This document shows, one piece after another, positions 63,987 to 64,000 of a stretch of DNA of 64,000 nucleotides. Under the pieces are notes generated by a model. That model saw only the letters and a list, made by a program, of their open reading frames with translations. It did not search any database and had not been told where the DNA came from. The position numbers were made by a program, and so were the translations under genes. How positions within the stretch are numbered: position 1 is the first letter of the stretch; each line of letters begins with the position of its first letter. Source of the stretch: Tannerella sp. (lineage in GTDB: Bacteria; Bacteroidota; Bacteroidia; Bacteroidales; Tannerellaceae); NCBI GenBank assembly GCA_031285565.1, contig JAITVY010000117.1, positions 17,293 to 81,292 on the forward strand. The letters run 5' to 3'.

Positions 63987-64000
63987 TTAGTGTATAATAA

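Overview
The window is a chromosomal segment of an AT-rich member of the phylum Bacteroidota, most likely order Bacteroidales. The evidence is a SusC/SusD pair with FecI/FecR-type regulation, promoters that fit the Bacteroides pattern TTTG-N19-21-TAnnTTTG, a type IX secretion sorting domain, neighbouring acyltransferases of the glycine-lipid (GlsB/GlsA) type, a large fused PurL, and a dcw (division and cell wall) cluster in Bacteroidales order. The sorting domain makes a Bacteroides species less likely than a Dysgonomonadaceae- or Tannerellaceae-like organism, but the sequence here cannot settle the genus. I found no rRNA, tRNA, CRISPR array or intact insertion sequence.

Layout. 1-5.7 kb: a cut-off sensor histidine kinase, an outer-membrane barrel protein and purL, all on the minus strand. 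6.3-22.1 kb: a sulfated-substrate utilisation locus with a ThuA-like lipoprotein, an ECF sigma factor, a NapH-like ferredoxin membrane protein, FecR, SusC, SusD and four sulfatases. All four sulfatases carry serine rather than cysteine at the formylglycine position. 22.2-23.3 kb: a LysE-type exporter and a small membrane protein. 23.5-30.1 kb: a tight plus-strand operon that I cannot assign to a named pathway. It holds a PqqD-like protein with a Tat-like N-terminus, a radical SAM/SPASM maturase, a peptide ending in four CxC pairs, a secreted helical-repeat protein, a cobalamin-type radical SAM protein and two adjacent U32-family (UbiU/UbiV-like) proteins. This is the best candidate for an undescribed system: a ribosomally made, post-translationally modified peptide (RiPP) with U32 proteins as extra tailoring enzymes. 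30.3-31.3 kb: a second ECF sigma factor and a small membrane protein. 31.5-42.3 kb: housekeeping genes (rpsA, an alanine/sodium symporter, a YgjP-like metallopeptidase, a CotH-type secreted protein, gpmI, a DUF3109 protein, glsB and glsA). 42.5-58.4 kb: the dcw cluster rsmH-ftsL-ftsI-murE-mraY-murD-ftsW-murG-murC-ftsQ-ftsA followed by two different ftsZ genes in tandem. 58.4-60.4 kb: a YqeY protein and CstA. 60.4-64 kb: a small MITE-like element, then a minus-strand carbohydrate operon with an FAD-dependent oxidoreductase, a GH105-type hydrolase and a broken or cut-off upstream gene.

How the parts work together. In the sulfatase locus the STN domain of SusC and the FecR protein should relay substrate sensing to an ECF sigma factor, probably the one at 7.0-7.6 kb although it is not next to fecR. 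SusC/SusD would import the ligand and the sulfatases would desulfate it. No glycoside hydrolase or polysaccharide lyase is encoded between the regulators and the last sulfatase, so glycan cleavage must come from elsewhere. In the RiPP-like operon the two RRE-type modules could deliver the CxC peptide to the radical SAM enzyme, with the cobalamin enzyme and the U32 pair adding further chemistry. The first FtsZ has lost the usual C-terminal linker and peptide and ends in a short amphipathic helix resembling the end of the adjacent FtsA, which suggests a membrane-binding FtsZ variant.
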